From: Burkholderiales bacterium
Lineage (GTDB): Bacteria; Pseudomonadota; Gammaproteobacteria; Burkholderiales; Burkholderiaceae_C
NCBI GenBank assembly: GCA_003963115.1
Contig: RXJQ01000025.1
Span: 124,001-188,000, forward strand
DNA: 64,000 nucleotides
Reading direction: 5' to 3'
The stretch's first letter is position 1. The number at the start of each line of letters is the position of its first letter. The notes below the pieces were generated by a model that saw only the letters and a list, made by a program, of their open reading frames with translations, made no database searches and had not been told where the DNA came from. Both the position numbers and the translations under genes were made by a program. Positions 41,484 through 50,302 of the stretch are shown here, in pieces.

Positions 41484-44400
41484 GTTGGCGGCTCGAAGAA
41501 GCTGGCGATGCGCGGGAAGACGGCGCCGGGGGCGTCCAGGTCTTCGCCGATCAGGCAGTCCTGGTGTCCCTTGTCGGGTATGGATGCGATCTGGTATTTG
41601 TCGCGGTAGCGGGGCCCCAGGTTGCGGACGTAGTGCGCAAAGGCATGCATGCCGCTGATGTCGGACAGACCGTTCTGCTCGCCGTGTATGGACATCATGG
41701 CCTGCATGGTGTCCATGGCATGTGCGAGGCGTTGCTGGTCGAGGTAGATGGCGCGCCCTGAGGCATCGGTCGGCGTTCGGCTGCGGGCCATGTGCAGGAC
41801 CTGCGACAGGGTGTTGAGGTTCATGGGGCCGAAGAAATCGTCGATCTGCTGCAGCACGCGTGAGGACATGCTCGAAAGATGGAATGCGCGGCCAAACAGC
41901 ATGTCCATGCGACGGCGCGTACGCGACCAGGGTGCGCGACGCCACGGCATGCCGCTGGGGTGCTCGATGTCCCACTCGGATTCAGGGTAGGGCAGCGTGG
42001 CCAGCAGCATGTCCATGAGGTCCGACAGCATGCGTTGCTGGCGCTGGCGGACGTCGGGCCGTTCAAAGTGATAGGGGCCCAGGGGCAGGAACTGGCGCAC
42101 ATAGCGCAGCACGAAAGCCCGCAGGATGTTGGCCTCGCTGAAGTGCACGATGGGCGCGACCTGGGACATGCACAGACGCCGGATCAGGCCGCCGCCTTGA
42201 AGGCCTTGCAAGCGTTGCAGTGCCTGCTGTGCCGTGGGGTGGGTCGACAAGGCCTGCAGGTCGGGCGCCAGCAAGGCCATCCACAGCATGGTCGAGCCCA
42301 TGCAGTGCGCCACGACGTCGATCTGGCCGGTGAGGCTGCGGTCGGCAATGTGGGTCAGCGCGATGGGGATGTCCTGCAGGGCCACATCCTCGAAAGTCCA
42401 GGCTTGGGTGGCGGTGTCTGGCAGGCCCGAACTGGTGCGCAGGTCCACGATCCAGATGTCGTGACCACGATCCCACAGATAGCTGGCCAGCCCAGGCCGC
42501 AGGCTCGGGTGGGCAAAACTGGTGCCGCTGGCACTGTAGCCATGCAGCATGACGATGGGCGCGCGGCGCGGTGCGTCGATCTGGGCCGGGTAGCGGGTCA
42601 GCTGGATGCGGGCGAGCCGGGCGGTGTCGTGTGGGGCGCTGGTGATGAGGCGTTCGATGCGCGGTGGTGGCAAGCCGGGCATGGCGCTGGGCAAACGACC
42701 ATAGGCCTCGGTAGGCGGGCCTTCGCGCAGGCTGCGATCACTGGGGCTGAACGACCAGATGTGGATGCGTGCCAGCAGGCGGGTGATCAGCAAGGCCAAC
42801 GAGATCAGGTCCATCAGCGTGGTTGGCAGATCGCGCTGGCGCACCACGCGCAAGAGAGGCACGCCCATGTCGGCGAGATGGGACAGGTGCAGGGTCAGCG
42901 TGCGCTCGGTGATGCCGTCCAGCGGCAGGCCCGGGAACTGCGTGAGCGCCATGGTCGTCAACTGGCGCCAGGGATTGGCGCGGCGGGCATAGGTGATGCG
43001 TTTGTGGCCATGGATGCGCTGCCCTTCCAGCGAGACCATGTCAGCCCACGGGCCGGCTTGCTGCGTCACACGTTCCAGGCGCAGATCGTAGTCGAACAGG
43101 CGCACTTCGCCGGCTTGGCTGGCGGTGTGATAGAGGCTGCTGAGCACGCGGCGCAGCCGAACGTCGTTGTGTCGGTGGCCTGATATCCAGCGGGCCAGAC
43201 CTTGGCTGACGTCGCGCATGCCACGGTTGCGCAGCCAGGCGGGCAGGGCCTGACGCACGCGCTCGGCATGGCTGCTGTCGTCGTCGTGCAGCGCGCACAG
43301 CGTCCCTGAGAGTTGCGCGGCCAGGAGCACCGGTGCCTGCTTGTTCCAGCTGTCGTGCGTGATCTCATCTGGTCGGGCGATGACCCGCAAGCGGCTGTAG
43401 CTGGCATCGAGTTCGAGCGTGCGCTTCATGGGGTGGGCGCGCAGCAGGTCACGCACGGCCACGGGCTTGAAACGCAAGCTCAGCTCGATGCCCACGGGAC
43501 CGACCCAGCCTCGCATCTGCTCAGTGATCTCGATGGTGGTGGGGATGTCTGGCGGCAAGCTGGGTGCAGGCAGCATGGGCCGCTCGCTGGGGGCGGCCTG
43601 ATCGGGCTGGCGTGTGCCCAGGTCTTGCCAGTCGGTATGGAGCAACTGGGTGATGGCCCGTTCGCTCAAGGTCGCGATGGTCAGAGCTGGGTTGATGCCC
43701 AAGGAACTGGGCACCATGGCGCCATCTAGCACCACCAGACCCTCATGTACCGCAGTGGTGGCGTCTGCGGCTGCGTCGAAGACCTGCCCAAGGTGGTTGA
43801 CCACGCCTTCGCGTCGGGTGTCACCCATGCGGCAGCCACCCAGAGGATGGGCGATCAGCAAGGGGCCACGGTGACTGCCACGCCCCATGGCACCGACGGG
43901 CGGGCGCCACAGCGGGTTGGGCATGACGGTACCGCCCGCTCCGGAGGCGTCGCACAGCGCCTGCAGCTCGTCGAGTTGCCGATCGAAGCGCGGGTCGTGA
44001 CGCAGGCCGGGCCATTCCACGATGAGGTTGCTGTCGCAGGCCAGTGAGGGGTGTTGGGGCGCAGGCCCGGTGTCAACCAAGCGAAGGCGGCCGGACGCGT
44101 CGTCGTGGCCCATCATGGCCAGAGGCAGGGTATGGCGCATATGGGCCGGGTTGATCGCGGCGGGGTCGTGGCGATCGGCGCTTTCTTCTGTGCCGCGAAG
44201 AGGGTCGGGCCGACCGATGTCGCCCACGGTTTTCGCGGTGAGCGTGGCTTCCTCGAACAGGCGCCTCAGGGCGCCGGGGATGGCCAGGTCCTGGATGACA
44301 TAGCCGCGGTGCAGGTCCTGCCGGGTGCTGGCGGGCTGGCGCCGGTCCAGCATGCCGGTGATGGTCGGTCCGATGTCACGGTGTGCAGGGGGCATGGTTT

Positions 44401-45502
44401 CATCGGCCATGGCTTGGGCTGCGGCCTCCTGCCGATAGGCCGCCATGAGCAGATCGCCATTGCCTGAGAAGCCCTCGCCCAGTTGCCTGGACAGGCTCAT
44501 GCGCGGCGAGCGTGAGCGCATCAGGATGCCGGTGGAACCCAGTGAGCCGGCGGCCAGCACAACGCGGCGGGCATGCAGCACGATGGGCTCGCCCTCCCGC
44601 CATTGGGCTTGCTCGTCGGTGTGCTGCACATGAACGCGCCAGCCGGGGGCGCCATCCATCGGCTCGATGCGCATGACCGTGGCGCCGGTGAACAGGCGCA
44701 CCCCACGGCGTGCAGCGGCATGCAGCAGGTTGGTGTCCAGCGAGATCTTGGCGCCGTGGTTGCAGCCCGTGGCGCAGTCGCCGCAGCGCAGGCAGGCGCG
44801 CAGCCCCATCCCATCCGAGCTGCGATCGCCTTCACGCATGGCCACGGTGATGGGCAGGGGCTGGAAGGCGGCGGCAGGTGTTCCGCTGGCCATGCGGTGC
44901 AGCGCATCCAGCTTGATGGTGCTCACCTTTTGTCGCCCGACGGTGTTGTCCTGCCCATCGGCCAAGGCCGCACCCAGGCGCTGCTTCATCCGCTCCGACT
45001 GCTGCCGCAGCGCCGCGCGATCATGGCGGATTTCTGCAGGCCAGGGCGACTGGTCGAACACCTCGTCTTGCGGCCAGGCCATCACGCCGGCATTGATCAG
45101 TGAGCCACCACCCAGCCCATTGGCCAGGATCACGCCTGCGTCATGGCTTACACGCATGTCGAACAGCCCGCTGCGCCGGCCCGCCGTGCAGGGCGAGTTT
45201 GGCGTGTTGAAGCGTGCATGCCCGGCAAGATCGGCCAGTTGCGACGGGAACTGGCCGGGCAGATGGTGCAGCCCCCGTTCGAACAGCCAGATGCGGTGCT
45301 GGGGTGCGTTGGGCTGGAGGGTTTCGCTCAGCGCGGCGGCGCTCACGGCGCCACCGTAGCCGCTGCCGATAATCAAGACATCGCAGTGATAGGGATGTGC
45401 GCAGGAGGGGCTGACGGCCGGCTCATCGCGCCGAATCCGGTAGAGCAGGTCACAGAAGGATTCGGCCAGCCTGTCTGCGTGGGGTACAGCTTGGGTGTGC
45501 AT
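41480..45502 (-). CDS. GMC oxidoreductase fused to alpha/beta hydrolase
   Basis: A giant protein of about 1,340 residues. The N-terminal half is a GMC-family FAD oxidoreductase: dinucleotide motif IIGSGYGGAVSAA (46-51 core), LGGGSLINAGV, the Cys cluster CLRCGDCATGC and the C-terminal GINPALTIATLSERA block. It resembles cholesterol-oxidase-like enzymes. A middle region of about 250 residues is unassigned. The C-terminal third is an alpha/beta hydrolase: MLHGYSASGTSF with the oxyanion hole, WIVDLRTSSG, and the nucleophile elbow VAHCMGS with Cys1067 where Ser is usual, then DKGHQDC. The start at ATG 45502 is chosen because the regulator gene ends at 45564. Substrate unknown; a sterol, wax or other lipid alcohol/ester is plausible. 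Confidence 0.85.
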   Translation of the reverse strand: MHTQAVPHADRLAESFCDLLYRIRRDEPAVSPSCAHPYHCDVLIIGSGYGGAVSAAALSETLQPNAPQHRIWLFERGLHHLPGQFPSQLADLAGHARFNTPNSPCTAGRRSGLFDMRVSHDAGVILANGLGGGSLINAGVMAWPQDEVFDQSPWPAEIRHDRAALRQQSERMKQRLGAALADGQDNTVGRQKVSTIKLDALHRMASGTPAAAFQPLPITVAMREGDRSSDGMGLRACLRCGDCATGCNHGAKISLDTNLLHAAARRGVRLFTGATVMRIEPMDGAPGWRVHVQHTDEQAQWREGEPIVLHARRVVLAAGSLGSTGILMRSRSPRMSLSRQLGEGFSGNGDLLMAAYRQEAAAQAMADETMPPAHRDIGPTITGMLDRRQPASTRQDLHRGYVIQDLAIPGALRRLFEEATLTAKTVGDIGRPDPLRGTEESADRHDPAAINPAHMRHTLPLAMMGHDDASGRLRLVDTGPAPQHPSLACDSNLIVEWPGLRHDPRFDRQLDELQALCDASGAGGTVMPNPLWRPPVGAMGRGSHRGPLLIAHPLGGCRMGDTRREGVVNHLGQVFDAAADATTAVHEGLVVLDGAMVPSSLGINPALTIATLSERAITQLLHTDWQDLGTRQPDQAAPSERPMLPAPSLPPDIPTTIEITEQMRGWVGPVGIELSLRFKPVAVRDLLRAHPMKRTLELDASYSRLRVIARPDEITHDSWNKQAPVLLAAQLSGTLCALHDDDSSHAERVRQALPAWLRNRGMRDVSQGLARWISGHRHNDVRLRRVLSSLYHTASQAGEVRLFDYDLRLERVTQQAGPWADMVSLEGQRIHGHKRITYARRANPWRQLTTMALTQFPGLPLDGITERTLTLHLSHLADMGVPLLRVVRQRDLPTTLMDLISLALLITRLLARIHIWSFSPSDRSLREGPPTEAYGRLPSAMPGLPPPRIERLITSAPHDTARLARIQLTRYPAQIDAPRRAPIVMLHGYSASGTSFAHPSLRPGLASYLWDRGHDIWIVDLRTSSGLPDTATQAWTFEDVALQDIPIALTHIADRSLTGQIDVVAHCMGSTMLWMALLAPDLQALSTHPTAQQALQRLQGLQGGGLIRRLCMSQVAPIVHFSEANILRAFVLRYVRQFLPLGPYHFERPDVRQRQQRMLSDLMDMLLATLPYPESEWDIEHPSGMPWRRAPWSRTRRRMDMLFGRAFHLSSMSSRVLQQIDDFFGPMNLNTLSQVLHMARSRTPTDASGRAIYLDQQRLAHAMDTMQAMMSIHGEQNGLSDISGMHAFAHYVRNLGPRYRDKYQIASIPDKGHQDCLIGEDLDAPGAVFPRIASFFEPPT

Positions 45503-45563
45503 GCAAGGTCCAGTCCGGTCGGCGCGATGCACGGGCGCCAAATGGGTACGCAAGGTGCGCTGG

Positions 45564-46286
45564 TCAGAGGGTGCCGGGCGAGTTGGTGGAGGCGGGTTTG
45601 AGGACACCAAAGAGCCGCAGTTCGTGAGCGCGGTACATGGCCTGTGCCCGGCTGTTGACACCCAGGAGCTGGTAGACCGCCCACAGGTGCGCCTTCACCG
45701 TCCCTTCCGCGATGCCGATCTCTCGGGCAATGACCTTGTTGGGCTTGCCTTGCAGCAGGCAGCGCAGCACCGCCAACTGCCTGGGGCTGAGCTCATGCGG
45801 CCAGTTCTGCTCGACCTCGGGCGTGGCAGAGGAGGCACCCGCCGGTGCATGGCGAACCGTCGTGTGTGAGTGCAGCTCGGTGTGCTGCTGGATGGCCGCA
45901 GGCGGCAGGTAGGTGCCTTGCGCCAGCACGAGCCGCAGCGCATGGGTGGTCACGCCCGGGTCCGTGCTCTTGGGCACATAGCCTGCCGCCCCATGCTGGA
46001 TGGCCTGCTTGATCGTGGCCGGAGACTCATCGCCCGATACGATCACGACGGCCGACTCGTCGAACATGGTCTTGACCTGATGCAAAGCCTCCATCCCATA
46101 GGTGCCCGGCATCTGTAGATCCAGCAGGACCAGGTCGAACGGCTGCCCCTGGAACTGCTGGGCCTCGCTGACCGAGGCCGCCTGTTGCACATTGACAGCA
46201 GGATCGAGCCCCACCAGCAAGCCTTTGAGCCCCTCGCGAAAGAGGGGGTGGTCATCAATGATCAGTACGCGTACACCCGGATTCAT
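45564..46286 (-). CDS. LuxR-family response regulator (REC-HTH)
   Basis: A 240-residue NarL/FixJ-type regulator. The receiver begins VRVLIIDDHPLFREGLKGL and has phospho-acceptor Asp56 (LVLLDLQMPG). The C-terminal LuxR-type helix-turn-helix is LSPRQLAVLRCLLQGKPNK with IAREIGIAEGTVKAHL. The start at 46286 matches the receiver; the longer frame to 46391 is not needed. It is the first gene of the minus-strand unit with the GMC-hydrolase fusion, the phosphatase and the hybrid kinase, so it probably controls that unit in response to the kinase. The gap to the next gene is 61 bp. Confidence 0.92.
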   Translation of the reverse strand: MNPGVRVLIIDDHPLFREGLKGLLVGLDPAVNVQQAASVSEAQQFQGQPFDLVLLDLQMPGTYGMEALHQVKTMFDESAVVIVSGDESPATIKQAIQHGAAGYVPKSTDPGVTTHALRLVLAQGTYLPPAAIQQHTELHSHTTVRHAPAGASSATPEVEQNWPHELSPRQLAVLRCLLQGKPNKVIAREIGIAEGTVKAHLWAVYQLLGVNSRAQAMYRAHELRLFGVLKPASTNSPGTL

Positions 46287-46521
46287 GGGGCAGATGGTAT
46301 CGAGTAATCCTGGCCGAGGCGCCGGTTTAAACGTTGGTTTAGACGTGAGATGAGGGGCTTGAGCCCACCTCGATGCTATCGTTGCACCCACACAATTAAA
46401 GGCATTTGCTCAGGGGGGTCCATCAGGAAAATGGACCGAAGTCGGGGCCACCCACGATCGGTTCGTTGGGTGGCCTTTGACGTTTGGGCGGGCCCGTGGC
46501 CAAAGGCGAGACAATGTCGCC
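46287..46521. promoter_or_regulatory. divergent control region with two leader hairpins before thiL
   Basis: Between the response regulator (minus) and thiL (plus). Two clear hairpins lie on the thiL side: GGTCCAT-7 nt-ATGGACC (46417-46437) and GGCCACCCA-12 nt-TGGGTGGCC (46446-46475), the second followed by TTTGACGTTT. They could form an attenuator or structured leader for thiL. I do not see thi-box (TPP riboswitch) motifs. No reliable promoter hexamers were found. Confidence 0.5.
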
Positions 46522-47535
46522 ATGAGCCTGAGCGAATTCGAGCTGATCGACACCTTCTTTCGTCGCGCGGACCACGTAGGGCCGCGTCGTGCCGTCGTGC
46601 GCAACGGTGATGATTGCGCGGTGATCGCACCGGCACCAGGCATGCAACTGGCGCTGTCCACCGACACCTTGGTCGAGGGCCGTCACTTTCTGTCCACCGT
46701 CAGCCCGGCCAGGCTGGGCCACAAGGCATTGGCGGTCAACCTGTCGGACCTGGCCGCATGCGGTGCCGAGCCCATGGCCTTCACACTGGCCCTGACCTTG
46801 CCGCGTGTGGACGAGTCCTGGCTCAAAGGCTTTGCCAAGGGCCTGTTCGACCTGGCCGATGAGCACAACTGCGAACTGATCGGCGGCGACACCACGGCCG
46901 GGCCTTTGAGCATCGGCATCACGGCGATGGGCGAGGTGCCAGCAGGCCAGGCCTTGCTGCGCGGTGGCGCCAGGCCGGACGACGATATCTGGGTGAGCGG
47001 TTTCCCCGGTGTGGCGCGATTGGCACTGGAGGCTTTTCGCGGCAGCCTGCACCCGCCCTTGAGCGCCGAGGCCTTCGAAGAGGCCCGTTTGGTGCTGGAG
47101 CGCCCCGACCCGCGCGTGGCCCTGGGCGTGGGCCTGCGGGGTTTGGCGAGCGCGGCCATCGACGTGTCGGACGGCCTGCTGGGCGACCTCGGGCACGTGC
47201 TGCAACGCAGTGGGGTTGGCGCCTCGCTCTACCTTGACGCCTTGCCGGTGAGCCCCTGGTTGCAGGATCGCCCCGAGGCGGTGCAACTGGACTGCATCCT
47301 TGCTGGCGGCGACGACTACGAGCTGGTTTTCACGGCCCCTGCTGCCCGACGCGCCGATGTCCAGGCGCTCGGCGCCAGCCTGGGCCTCGTGCTCAGCCGC
47401 GTCGGCCGCATCGAAGCGCAAGCTGGCCTGCACCTGTGGCGCGGCGAGCTCGATCCCTGGCCCGATGACCCCGCACGCCTGGCCGTGCCCAATCGCTGGA
47501 CCTCCTTCGACCACTTCAAGGGAGACGCCACATGA
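46522..47535 (+). CDS. thiL: thiamine-monophosphate kinase
   Basis: A 337-residue enzyme that phosphorylates thiamine monophosphate to the active cofactor thiamine diphosphate. Conserved parts: SEFELIDTFF at the start, GDDCAVI (metal/nucleotide), STDTLVEGRHF, GHKALAVNLSDLAACGAEP, GGDTT, AIDVSDGLLGDLGH and the end GGDDYELVF. The start at 46522 (MSLSEFE) is typical; the frame extends uselessly to 46477. It is coupled to pgpA by an ATGA overlap. Confidence 0.97.
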   Translation: MSLSEFELIDTFFRRADHVGPRRAVVRNGDDCAVIAPAPGMQLALSTDTLVEGRHFLSTVSPARLGHKALAVNLSDLAACGAEPMAFTLALTLPRVDESWLKGFAKGLFDLADEHNCELIGGDTTAGPLSIGITAMGEVPAGQALLRGGARPDDDIWVSGFPGVARLALEAFRGSLHPPLSAEAFEEARLVLERPDPRVALGVGLRGLASAAIDVSDGLLGDLGHVLQRSGVGASLYLDALPVSPWLQDRPEAVQLDCILAGGDDYELVFTAPAARRADVQALGASLGLVLSRVGRIEAQAGLHLWRGELDPWPDDPARLAVPNRWTSFDHFKGDAT

Positions 47536-48101
47536 ACGAGGCACCGCGACGCGCCACCGTGGGCCTGCTGCTCACGCACCCGGCGCACTTCATTGCGCTG
47601 GGCGCGGGCAGCGGCTTGAGCCCCAAGGCGCCAGGCACGGTCGGCACCTTGTGGGGCTGGCTGAGTTTCATCGCTTTGCAAAAGGCGCTGGGCAGCGATC
47701 TGCATGCCGATCTGGTCTGGGCGGGCATCCTGGTGGCCGGCTGGTTCATCGGGTGGTGGGCCTGCACCTTCACCGCGCGCAGCTTGAGGGTGGCCGATCC
47801 AGGCGCCGTCGTCTGGGACGAGATCTGGGCCTTCTGGCTCATGCTGTGGCTCATCGGTCCGGTGGACTGGCGCGGCCAGCTTCTGGCCTTCCTGACCTTC
47901 CGCTTCTTCGATGCCCTCAAGCCAGGCCCTGTGGCCTGGGCGGACCAGCTGTTCAAGCTCAAGCCGGGCGAGTCCATCGGCTGGGCCCAGGGTCTGGGCA
48001 TCATGTTCGATGACCTCGTTGCCGCGCTGTGTGCCTTGGTGGTGCTGGCGCTGGCCGTGGCGGTGCGTCAGGGCGGCGTCGGGGCCGGCCTGATGGGCTG
48101 A
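47532..48101 (+). CDS. pgpA: phosphatidylglycerophosphatase A
   Basis: A 189-residue inner-membrane lipid phosphatase that dephosphorylates phosphatidylglycerol phosphate to phosphatidylglycerol. The signature region is [17 protein letters not shown], followed by VWDEIWAFW and [14 protein letters not shown], with three or four membrane helices. The ATG overlaps the thiL stop, the widespread thiL-pgpA arrangement in proteobacteria. Confidence 0.96.
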   Translation: MNEAPRRATVGLLLTHPAHFIALGAGSGLSPKAPGTVGTLWGWLSFIALQKALGSDLHADLVWAGILVAGWFIGWWACTFTARSLRVADPGAVVWDEIWAFWLMLWLIGPVDWRGQLLAFLTFRFFDALKPGPVAWADQLFKLKPGESIGWAQGLGIMFDDLVAALCALVVLALAVAVRQGGVGAGLMG

Positions 48102-48142
48102 TCTGGCCGATCCCTCAATCGCCAACCAGGAGCCTCACCACC

Positions 48143-48640
48143 ATGGACACACTCGCCACGCTGCCCCTCGTGCAGCAGCTTGCCGAGCGGCTCACGGCGC
48201 AAGGCTTGACCTTGGCCACAGCCGAGTCCTGTACCGGCGGCCTGATCGCGGCGGCCTGCACCGAGTTGTCGGGCTCCAGCATCTGGTTCGAGCGCGGCTT
48301 CGTGACCTACAGCAACGAGGCCAAGACCGCGCTGCTGGGGGTGGATCCGGCCTTGATTGCGGCCCATGGTGCGGTCAGCGAACTGGTGGCCAAGGCCATG
48401 GCCAGCGGGGCCCTGAACCGGGCTGGGGTGGACCTGGCCGTGGCTGTGACCGGCATTGCCGGGCCAACGGGCGGCACGCCAGAAAAGCCCGTGGGGACGG
48501 TCTGGCTGGCCTGGGCTGTCAAGCATGGCGAGGTGCGTGCCGTGCACCACCTGTTCGCTGGAGACCGTGCGGGTGTGCGCCAGCAGACCTGCGAAGTCGC
48601 CCTGCAAGGCCTGCTCGACGCCATCCCGGCAAGGACCTGA
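48143..48640 (+). CDS. pncC: CinA-C-type nicotinamide-nucleotide amidase
   Basis: A 165-residue stand-alone CinA C-terminal domain. The block [21 protein letters not shown] is diagnostic, with [15 protein letters not shown] and [20 protein letters not shown]. Such proteins (PncC/YgaD) deamidate nicotinamide mononucleotide to nicotinate mononucleotide in NAD salvage. The start is at 48143, with CAGGAGCC upstream; the frame to 48029 overlaps pgpA. It is the third gene of the thiL-pgpA group. Confidence 0.94.
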   Translation: MDTLATLPLVQQLAERLTAQGLTLATAESCTGGLIAAACTELSGSSIWFERGFVTYSNEAKTALLGVDPALIAAHGAVSELVAKAMASGALNRAGVDLAVAVTGIAGPTGGTPEKPVGTVWLAWAVKHGEVRAVHHLFAGDRAGVRQQTCEVALQGLLDAIPART

Positions 48641-48661
48641 GCGCCCACCTTAGCGGGGCGC
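48641..48661. terminator. hairpin between convergent genes
   Basis: GCGCCC (48641-48646) and GGGCGC (48656-48661) directly after the pncC stop and before the stop of the convergent membrane-protein gene. A T-run is absent, so terminator strength is doubtful. Confidence 0.4.
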
Positions 48662-48664
48662 CTG

Positions 48665-49039
48665 TCAGGCATCGGGCGGCATCACCCTGCGTCGTCCCAT
48701 CAGACGCTCCAGCGCCACATCAATGACCAGCCCCCACAGGCTGTAGAGTACCGAGCCCAGCAGGGCATGCCAAAATCCTTCCACCTGAAAGCCCGTTAGC
48801 ATGCGCGAAGCCAGCTGGAAGGTGAAGGCATTGATCACGAACAGGAACAGGCCCATGGTCAGCACCGTGACTGGCAGGGTCAGCACGATCAGCAGCGGAC
48901 GCACAAAGGCGTTGAGCAGGCCGATCACGAAGGCTGCCCACATGGCCGAGCCGAAGTTCTTGATTTGAATGGCCGGATCCATCTGGGTCAGCAAGACCAG
49001 CGCACAGGACAGCAGCAGCCAGCGGGCGATCAATTTCAT
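48665..49039 (-). CDS. phage-holin-like (YvlD-type) small membrane protein
   Basis: A 124-residue integral membrane protein with about four helices: a start helix LIARWLLLSCALVLLTQM, then FVIGLLNAFVRPLLIVLTLPVTVLTMGLFLFVINAFTF (in parts) and LLGSVLYSLWGLVIDV. The NAFVRPLL-x-LTLP pattern is typical of the phage_holin_4_2 / YvlD family, common in bacteria and not tied to prophages. The biochemical function is unknown. It is convergent with pncC and divergent from the GGDEF gene at 49148. Confidence 0.87.
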   Translation of the reverse strand: MKLIARWLLLSCALVLLTQMDPAIQIKNFGSAMWAAFVIGLLNAFVRPLLIVLTLPVTVLTMGLFLFVINAFTFQLASRMLTGFQVEGFWHALLGSVLYSLWGLVIDVALERLMGRRRVMPPDA

Positions 49040-49147
49040 GGGTTCAGCTTAGCGCAAGGATGGCCTGGGGAGACAAGCGGGGGCATTGTGCCTTCAGATC
49101 CGCGTTGTTTGTGCCGATAACGCCGGGATCCTGTCCCTCGCCTTTGG

Positions 49148-50302
49148 ATGGCACCAATGCAACTGTTTCTGGAGCGCTTCATCGTCAGTTCCACCCCCTC
49201 GTGGCGGGTGCTGCTGGCGGTGTTTGCCTCCACGCCCTTTTTCCTGGTGGTGCTGGTTGGCCATGGCCTGGCCCTCAATACGCCGGGCATGCAGGAGGCG
49301 CTCAATCCCTGGGCCTTGTGGCCGCTGGAAGGCTGGCTTGCCCTGGCCACCCTGGTCAACTTGATCACGGCCTGGCGTCTGTGGCCTCACCGGGATTTGC
49401 CCGATGCCGTGCCGCAGGCCACGCTGCTGGTCTGCCTGGCCATCGGTCCCAGCTTCACCTTGATCGCCATCCTCGCGGGCACCTTCACCACCGCCCTCAA
49501 CCTTGTCTTGCTCGGCGTGCTGGCCATCGGCCTGCTGCTGTTCGAGCGTCGGCCCATGCTGATCGCCTATGGCACCTGTGTGGCCATCATCTCCGCGCAC
49601 GATCTGGGTGTGATCCTGGGCTGGTGGGTTTATGCACCGGCCTTCAAGGGCCAGGTGATGCAGGGGCGCGAACCAGTCTGGTGGTTCCACATCTGGCGCC
49701 AGTTCGCCTTTGTCGCCAGTGGCGTGGTCATGCTGGGCCTGCTCGGGCTGTTGTTCGATCGGCTGGACCAGGTACACGCCAAGCTGCGCCGCCTGTCCTA
49801 CACCGATGGGCTCACGGGCCTGGCCAACCGCCGCCGCGCCATGGAAGTGCTGCACAACGAAGTGGCCCGCCAGGCGCGAACGGGCCAGCCTCTGTCCCTG
49901 GTGCTGATCGACGCAGACCACTTCAAGCAGGTCAACGACCAGCACGGCCATGATGTGGGCGACCAGGTCTTGCGCACCCTGGGCAGCTTGCTGCTGGCCT
50001 GTGTGCGCAGCCCTACCGATGTGGCCTGCCGCCTGGGTGGCGAGGAGTTTGCGCTGATCCTGCCAGATACCAGGCTTGACCAGGTCGAGGCGGTGTGCGA
50101 GCGCTTGCGCCAGCAACTGGCTCGACGCAGCTTTGGCCATGGCGATGCGGCCTTCAAGGTCACGCTCAGCATGGGCGCGGTGGAAGGACGAGGGCAGGAT
50201 GTCGAGTCCTTGCTGCAACAGGCCGACCAGCAGCTGTACCGTGCCAAATCCACGGGCCGTGACCGCCTGTGCATGGCGGGCACATCGGTGGAGCCGGCAT
50301 GA
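49148..50302 (+). CDS. membrane diguanylate cyclase (GGDEF), first of tandem pair
   Basis: A 384-residue protein: about six membrane helices in residues 20-215 and a GGDEF domain (about 220-380). The active site is GGEEF with DADHFKQVNDQHGH. The RxxD inhibitory site is not preserved in register (RSPTD), so product inhibition may be lacking. The start is at ATG 49148 or 49157. It begins a six-gene plus-strand unit, and the next cyclase overlaps it by ATGA. The 108-bp gap upstream is shared with the divergent membrane protein; I see no clear promoter there. Confidence 0.91.
   Translation: MAPMQLFLERFIVSSTPSWRVLLAVFASTPFFLVVLVGHGLALNTPGMQEALNPWALWPLEGWLALATLVNLITAWRLWPHRDLPDAVPQATLLVCLAIGPSFTLIAILAGTFTTALNLVLLGVLAIGLLLFERRPMLIAYGTCVAIISAHDLGVILGWWVYAPAFKGQVMQGREPVWWFHIWRQFAFVASGVVMLGLLGLLFDRLDQVHAKLRRLSYTDGLTGLANRRRAMEVLHNEVARQARTGQPLSLVLIDADHFKQVNDQHGHDVGDQVLRTLGSLLLACVRSPTDVACRLGGEEFALILPDTRLDQVEAVCERLRQQLARRSFGHGDAAFKVTLSMGAVEGRGQDVESLLQQADQQLYRAKSTGRDRLCMAGTSVEPA

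Noticed and set aside
41484-41975. N-terminal extension of the PhoD-like gene
   Set aside because: It lies inside the C-terminal hydrolase coding sequence of the upstream gene and reads as Arg/His/Pro-rich noise; the ATGA overlap at 41480-41483 gives the real start.
48665-49039. Prophage remnant suggested by a holin-like gene
   Set aside because: The family is chromosomal and widespread, and no other phage gene, integrase or att site is nearby.
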